Of a stretch of DNA of 64,000 nt, positions 60,890 through 64,000 are shown piece after piece. The notes below the pieces were generated by a model. The model saw only the letters and a list, made by a program, of their open reading frames with translations, did not search any database and was not told where the DNA came from. Made by a program: the position numbers and the translations under genes. Source of the stretch: JAUVZF01 sp035529015 (GTDB lineage: Bacteria; Planctomycetota; Phycisphaerae; FEN-1346). Each line of letters starts with the position of its first letter. The first letter of the stretch is position 1. Location of the stretch: assembly GCA_035529015.1 (NCBI GenBank), contig DATKXP010000079.1, positions 1 to 64,000 on the forward strand. Reading direction: 5' to 3'.

Positions 60890-61107
60890 GCGTCGAGAGT
60901 ACTCCGGCTTCCTGCCAACTGCTGACCGTCAAACAACTCGCGACGATGCTCGAGATTCACGAGCGGACATGCTGGCGTTTGTCAGCGCTGGCGGAAGCGG
61001 GACTTTCTGATTTCCCGAAGCCACTGCGCATCGGGCCCAAAACCGTTCGCTGGCGGCTCTCGGACGTGCAGGCGTACTTGGCGGCTCTGGCCGGGGTTAC
61101 TGGATGA
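60886..61107 (+). CDS. Excisionase/AlpA-like HTH protein (second)
   Basis: A 73-residue protein: LLTVKQLATMLEIHERTCWR then FPKPLRIGPKTVRW and LSDVQAYLAAL. The same fold as the previous gene, so this is a tandem pair of HTH proteins; one may act as excisionase and the other as regulator. Overlaps the primase gene by 4 nt. Confidence 0.75.
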   Translation: MSVESTPASCQLLTVKQLATMLEIHERTCWRLSALAEAGLSDFPKPLRIGPKTVRWRLSDVQAYLAALAGVTG

Positions 61108-61964
61108 TGACTGGTGCCTGGATACGAGTCTCGAGGAACCGGCGCTGCCCAGTCTGTGACCATGCGGATTGGTGCCTGATTTCCGAGGACGGCAGCGCCG
61201 CGATTTGCCCGCGCGTCGAATCGGCCGAGCGCGTGGGTGAGGCAGGATGGCTCCATCGACTCAGAGATTCGACGGCTTGGGAAGCGCGTTCTCGGCACAT
61301 CGTGCTGGAACCGCGGCCGGCGTTCGCGGAGATATCAAGACTGGCGGCACGGTATCACGAAGTTGCAGCGAGAGGTGGCTGGTTGGACAATCTGTCGGAA
61401 GAACTTGGCCTCTCCGTTGAATCACTACGGCAGTTTCGCGTTGGCTGGTGCAGCCAAGAGCGATGCTCCACATGGCCCATGTACGACGGCAGTGGCCGAA
61501 TCGTGGGGATCAACCGCCGGTTCAGAGACGGGTCGAAGAAGGTCGTGTTCGGACATCGAGCCGGGCTCTACCTTGCCGACGACATGCCGGTGGCCCTATC
61601 CAGCCTCCCGCTGCTGGTCTGCGAGGGCGGAACGGACGCTGCTGCTGGTCGCGACATGGGCCTTGTGAGCGTGGGTCGGTTTTCCTGCACACATGGCGCG
61701 AGATTGCTGGCGGATCTGGTGAGGCGGCGTCGGCCGGACCTGTTGGTGATCGTTGCCGATGCCGACGGCCCCGGTCGTCGTGGCGCGGAGTCACTGGCCT
61801 CAGCGCTTCTGCCCTATGTCGCCCACCTCAAGATAATCCAACCCCCTGCCGCGCACAAGGATCTCAGGACATGGAAACGGACCGGCGCCAGCAGTGACGA
61901 TGTGCGCCGATTGATTGAGTCTGCCCCGCCCAGACGACTGGCCGTCAAAGTGAGACAGATGTGA
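61104..61964 (+). CDS. Toprim-domain primase-like protein
   Basis: A 286-residue protein. Its start holds a zinc motif (RRCPVCDHADWCLISEDG then AAICPRVES). The Toprim part has LVCEGGTDAAAGRDMG (conserved Glu) and VIVADADGPGRRGAESLA (D-x-D). There is no primase polymerase domain between the two, so it may be a reduced phage primase or a helper of the following helicase. Overlaps the next gene's GTG by 4 nt. Confidence 0.75.
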   Translation: MMTGAWIRVSRNRRCPVCDHADWCLISEDGSAAICPRVESAERVGEAGWLHRLRDSTAWEARSRHIVLEPRPAFAEISRLAARYHEVAARGGWLDNLSEELGLSVESLRQFRVGWCSQERCSTWPMYDGSGRIVGINRRFRDGSKKVVFGHRAGLYLADDMPVALSSLPLLVCEGGTDAAAGRDMGLVSVGRFSCTHGARLLADLVRRRRPDLLVIVADADGPGRRGAESLASALLPYVAHLKIIQPPAAHKDLRTWKRTGASSDDVRRLIESAPPRRLAVKVRQM

Positions 61965-63835
61965 CGCAAACATCTCCTATCACGCCACCCAGCGCAAACG
62001 GCGAACTTGTGATCGAACCTCGATTCACTGGTCGGACGTACGTGGCCGTGCTGCGTGTCCTGGTACGCGGAGAATCGGCTCTCGTGAGCAAGATCGACCT
62101 GGCCAAGGATGGCGCGCGGGACACCTTCGTTAAGACACTCGTCCAACGCCTTCCAGGAGTGGACTCAACTGAGGTGGAATCCCAACTCCTGAGGTTGTGT
62201 GACGACCGCGCGGCCTGGCTGCAGAGCGCGGATGAGGCCGCGGCCGAGAAGGGCACTGACCCCACGATTGCCGACCTGCTCGTCGAGATCGCCTTCGACG
62301 AAGCCGAGCTATGTCACGACAAGGATCAGAACGCCTACGCGACCATCCAGGTGGCCGACCACTGCGAAACCTGGCCGGTCAGGTCGAGGGGGTTCCGGCT
62401 CTGGCTGCGTCGGCGCCTGCGGGAAGAACAGGATCGGTCGGCACACTCCGAGGCTGTGAGCACCGCCATCGAGGAAATCGAAGCCAAGGCACTGTTCGAT
62501 GAACCAGAAGTCGAGGTGTACGTCCGCATTGCCGAGCACGACGGCGCAATCTGGCTGGACTTGGCCGACGAGGCGTGGCGGACGGTACGGATCACAGCCT
62601 CCGGCTGGCAACTCGTTGAGGATAAGCCACCAGTTCGGTTTATCCGGTCGCGCGGGATGCTTCCTCTGCCCGCGCCCGAGCATGGCGGAAAGGTCGATGA
62701 CCTGCGCCAGTTCCTGAACGTCAAGGACGACTCGGATTTCGTGTTGATCGTGTCGTGGTTGCTGGCCTGCCTGCGGTCCCGCGGTCCGTTTCCGGTCCTC
62801 AACGTCAACGGCGTGCAGGGGTCAGCCAAGACCACCGTGGAGCGTTTTCTGAGGGGACTCATCGATCCGAACTCGGCCCCGCTGCGCAGCGAACCGAGAG
62901 AGCCGCGCGATCTTGTGATCTCGGCCGCGAACTCCTGGATCATCGGGTACGATAACCTTTCAAGGATATCGCCGTGGCTTAGCGACGCGCTCTGCCGCCT
63001 GTCCACTGGCGGCGGTTTCGCCACTCGCCAACTCTACACCGACCGCGAAGAGGTGATATTCGAGTCCCAGCGGCCCGTCCTGTTCAACGGCATCACAGAA
63101 CTGGCGACGAGGCCCGATCTGCTCGACCGGTGCCTGCTGATCACGCTGACCGCAATTCCCGAACACCACCGGAAGGACGAGAAGGCGCTGTGGAAGTCCT
63201 TCAACGCGGAACGCCCTCGGATTCTCGGGGCCCTGCTGCGCGCCGTCGCCGCCGGCCTTGCCCACGAGCACACGGTAAAGCCGGGCCACCTGCCACGTAT
63301 GGCGGACTTTGCGCTGTGGATGTGCGCCTGCGAGCCGGGCCTCGACTGGCCCTCGGGTACGTTCATGAACGCCTACACCGCCAACCGAGCTTCCGCGAAC
63401 GACGCAGCGATTGAAGCATCCGTCGTGGGGACGGCAATCCAAGCCTTCATGACAGATCGCGAGTCCTGGCAAGGTACGGCGGCAGACCTGCTGGGCGACC
63501 TTGAGGAGGCCGTGGACGACAGGACACGACACGGCAAAGCCTGGCCTAAATCACCCCGCAAACTGTCCGGCGATCTGCGCCGGGTAGCACCGAATCTCCG
63601 TGCAACGGGCATCGACGTCGATTTCAAGAAATCCGGCAAGAGGTTGGTCTTCCTTGGGCGCAGGACCGACGGCGCGGACGGTATGGGCGAGACACAGACC
63701 ACATACGGACCAGGCGATAAAGGCTTGTTTGACAAGGACTTACAGAACGCCCCGGACGGTATGGACGGTATGGACGGTGTTTTGCACCCGTTTTCGGAAG
63801 ACGGAATTGACGAATCGGACGAGGTGGAGCTGTGA
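61961..63835 (+). CDS. SF3/D5-like phage replicative ATPase
   Basis: A 624-residue protein (GTG start). The ATPase lies in the middle: LNVNGVQGSAKTTVERFLRG (Walker A), IIGYDNLSRISPWLSDALCR (Walker B region), LSTGGGFATRQLY and RPVLFNGITELATRPDLLDR, which form an SF3-type or D5-like helicase pattern. The C-terminal end has a DGMDGMDG repeat in the last 30 residues, encoded by the iteron-like DNA at 63754-63789. It follows the primase gene and should drive replication of the excised element. Confidence 0.75.
   Translation: MTQTSPITPPSANGELVIEPRFTGRTYVAVLRVLVRGESALVSKIDLAKDGARDTFVKTLVQRLPGVDSTEVESQLLRLCDDRAAWLQSADEAAAEKGTDPTIADLLVEIAFDEAELCHDKDQNAYATIQVADHCETWPVRSRGFRLWLRRRLREEQDRSAHSEAVSTAIEEIEAKALFDEPEVEVYVRIAEHDGAIWLDLADEAWRTVRITASGWQLVEDKPPVRFIRSRGMLPLPAPEHGGKVDDLRQFLNVKDDSDFVLIVSWLLACLRSRGPFPVLNVNGVQGSAKTTVERFLRGLIDPNSAPLRSEPREPRDLVISAANSWIIGYDNLSRISPWLSDALCRLSTGGGFATRQLYTDREEVIFESQRPVLFNGITELATRPDLLDRCLLITLTAIPEHHRKDEKALWKSFNAERPRILGALLRAVAAGLAHEHTVKPGHLPRMADFALWMCACEPGLDWPSGTFMNAYTANRASANDAAIEASVVGTAIQAFMTDRESWQGTAADLLGDLEEAVDDRTRHGKAWPKSPRKLSGDLRRVAPNLRATGIDVDFKKSGKRLVFLGRRTDGADGMGETQTTYGPGDKGLFDKDLQNAPDGMDGMDGVLHPFSEDGIDESDEVEL
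63754..63789. repeat. Iteron-like block, right copy inside helicase gene
   Basis: Three copies of ggacggt spaced 9 bp, then gttttgcaccc. The left counterpart is 4422-4450 with its flank, in opposite orientation. In this gene it encodes DGMDGMDG. Confidence 0.6.
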
Positions 63836-64000
63836 ACACGGCTGCCGCACTTCTGGCTGAACTCGACGGGCTTGGCATATCCGCCAGGGTCAAGAACGGC
63901 AACCTGCGTCTGCGACCGAAAGGCAAGGTCACGCCTGAGATCATGGCGCGGCTGCGACCACACAAGGTCGAAATCGTCCGGGCTCTCCGGCTCAAGCGGC
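63832..64000 (+). CDS. TubC-like docking-domain protein, N-terminal part
   Basis: The GTG overlaps the previous stop. The 56 visible residues (AALLAELDGLGISARVKNGN, KGKVTPEIMARLRPHKVEIV) match the TubC N-terminal docking domain, small proteins that are also common in phages and mobile elements. The C-terminus is cut by the window edge, so its full length and any extra domain are unknown. Confidence 0.65.
   Translation, partial: MNTAAALLAELDGLGISARVKNGNLRLRPKGKVTPEIMARLRPHKVEIVRALRLKR

Larger units (their letters stand above)
4118..64000. mobile_element. Large integrated prophage-like element, right end outside window
   Basis: Everything from the tRNA-Arg fragment rightwards is explained as one element: terminase, portal, capsid and tail genes (8-40 kb), then excisionase-like, primase and helicase genes at 60.6-64 kb, which usually sit near the integrase end. 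Three cargo blocks (11.2-24.4, 40.8-53.0 and 53.3-60.5 kb) interrupt the phage order. No integrase is in the window, and the second att site is not visible, so the right border and single-element interpretation are inferred. Two adjacent elements, or a satellite nested in a prophage, remain possible. Confidence 0.65.

Overview
The window is one high-GC bacterial contig. It has a short stretch of ordinary chromosome at the left (1 to about 4.1 kb) and then what reads as a single large integrated phage-derived element that runs off the right edge. The chromosomal part holds the remnant of an IS3-type transposase and a secreted GH106-like rhamnosidase. The enzyme type, the GC-rich coding style and the flavour of the phage proteins suggest a member of Planctomycetota or a close relative; this is inferred from family resemblance, not shown by a marker gene.

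The left border is visible: at 4118-4168 there is only the 3' part of a tRNA-Arg(CCT) gene, with T-arm, acceptor 3' strand and CCA but no matching 5' half. This is what a tyrosine-integrase element leaves at one end. The intact tRNA and the integrase should lie beyond 64000. The element has several zones. (1) 4.9-8.0 kb: a ParB-methyltransferase fusion, a radical SAM protein and three small leftward genes. (2) 8.1-10.8 kb: a small terminase-like protein, the large terminase and a zinc ribbon. (3) 24.9-40.5 kb: a siphovirus-type virion module with gpW-like protein, lambda-type portal, fused prohead protease-major capsid, cement protein, connectors, tail tube, tail chaperones with a probable -1 frameshift, holin-like proteins, tape measure and distal tail proteins, interrupted by one leftward GIY-YIG gene. 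(4) 60.6 kb to the end: two excisionase-like HTH proteins, a Toprim primase, an SF3-like ATPase and a TubC-like start, which form the replication/integration end.

Three cargo blocks break this phage backbone and have visibly less GC-biased third codon positions. Cargo A (11.2-24.4 kb) sits between terminase and portal. Its first half is a tightly packed set: an amidase-signature enzyme, an unknown protein, two membrane proteins, a MinD/ParA ATPase with a V4R-like C-terminus, and two asparaginase-like enzymes. I know no described system with this composition, so it is the best candidate here for something new. Its second half has an all-helical protein with a prenyl-synthase-like Asp-rich motif, two different radical SAM enzymes, a membrane protein and a sodium/solute symporter, and looks biosynthetic. 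Cargo B (40.8-53.0 kb) is an SspABCD-type DNA phosphorothioation locus (cysteine desulfurase, DUF4007, large P-loop protein, ATP-pyrophosphatase) with an HTH regulator and a downstream helicase/GHKL ATPase/PLD-nuclease operon resembling SspFGH restriction partners; a nucleoside-deoxyribosyltransferase-like gene and a convergent two-TM protein lie between them. Cargo C (53.3-60.5 kb) has an ArsR-like regulator, an SbcD/SbcC-like nuclease-ATPase pair flanked by two broken HTH genes, and a coupled pair of uncharacterised proteins.

Together the element looks like a prophage (or prophage-derived island) that carries its own virion and replication genes, one recognisable anti-phage system, one probable nuclease system and at least one undescribed cassette. 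All coordinates and motifs were read by eye; family names rest on motif recognition and no database search was run.
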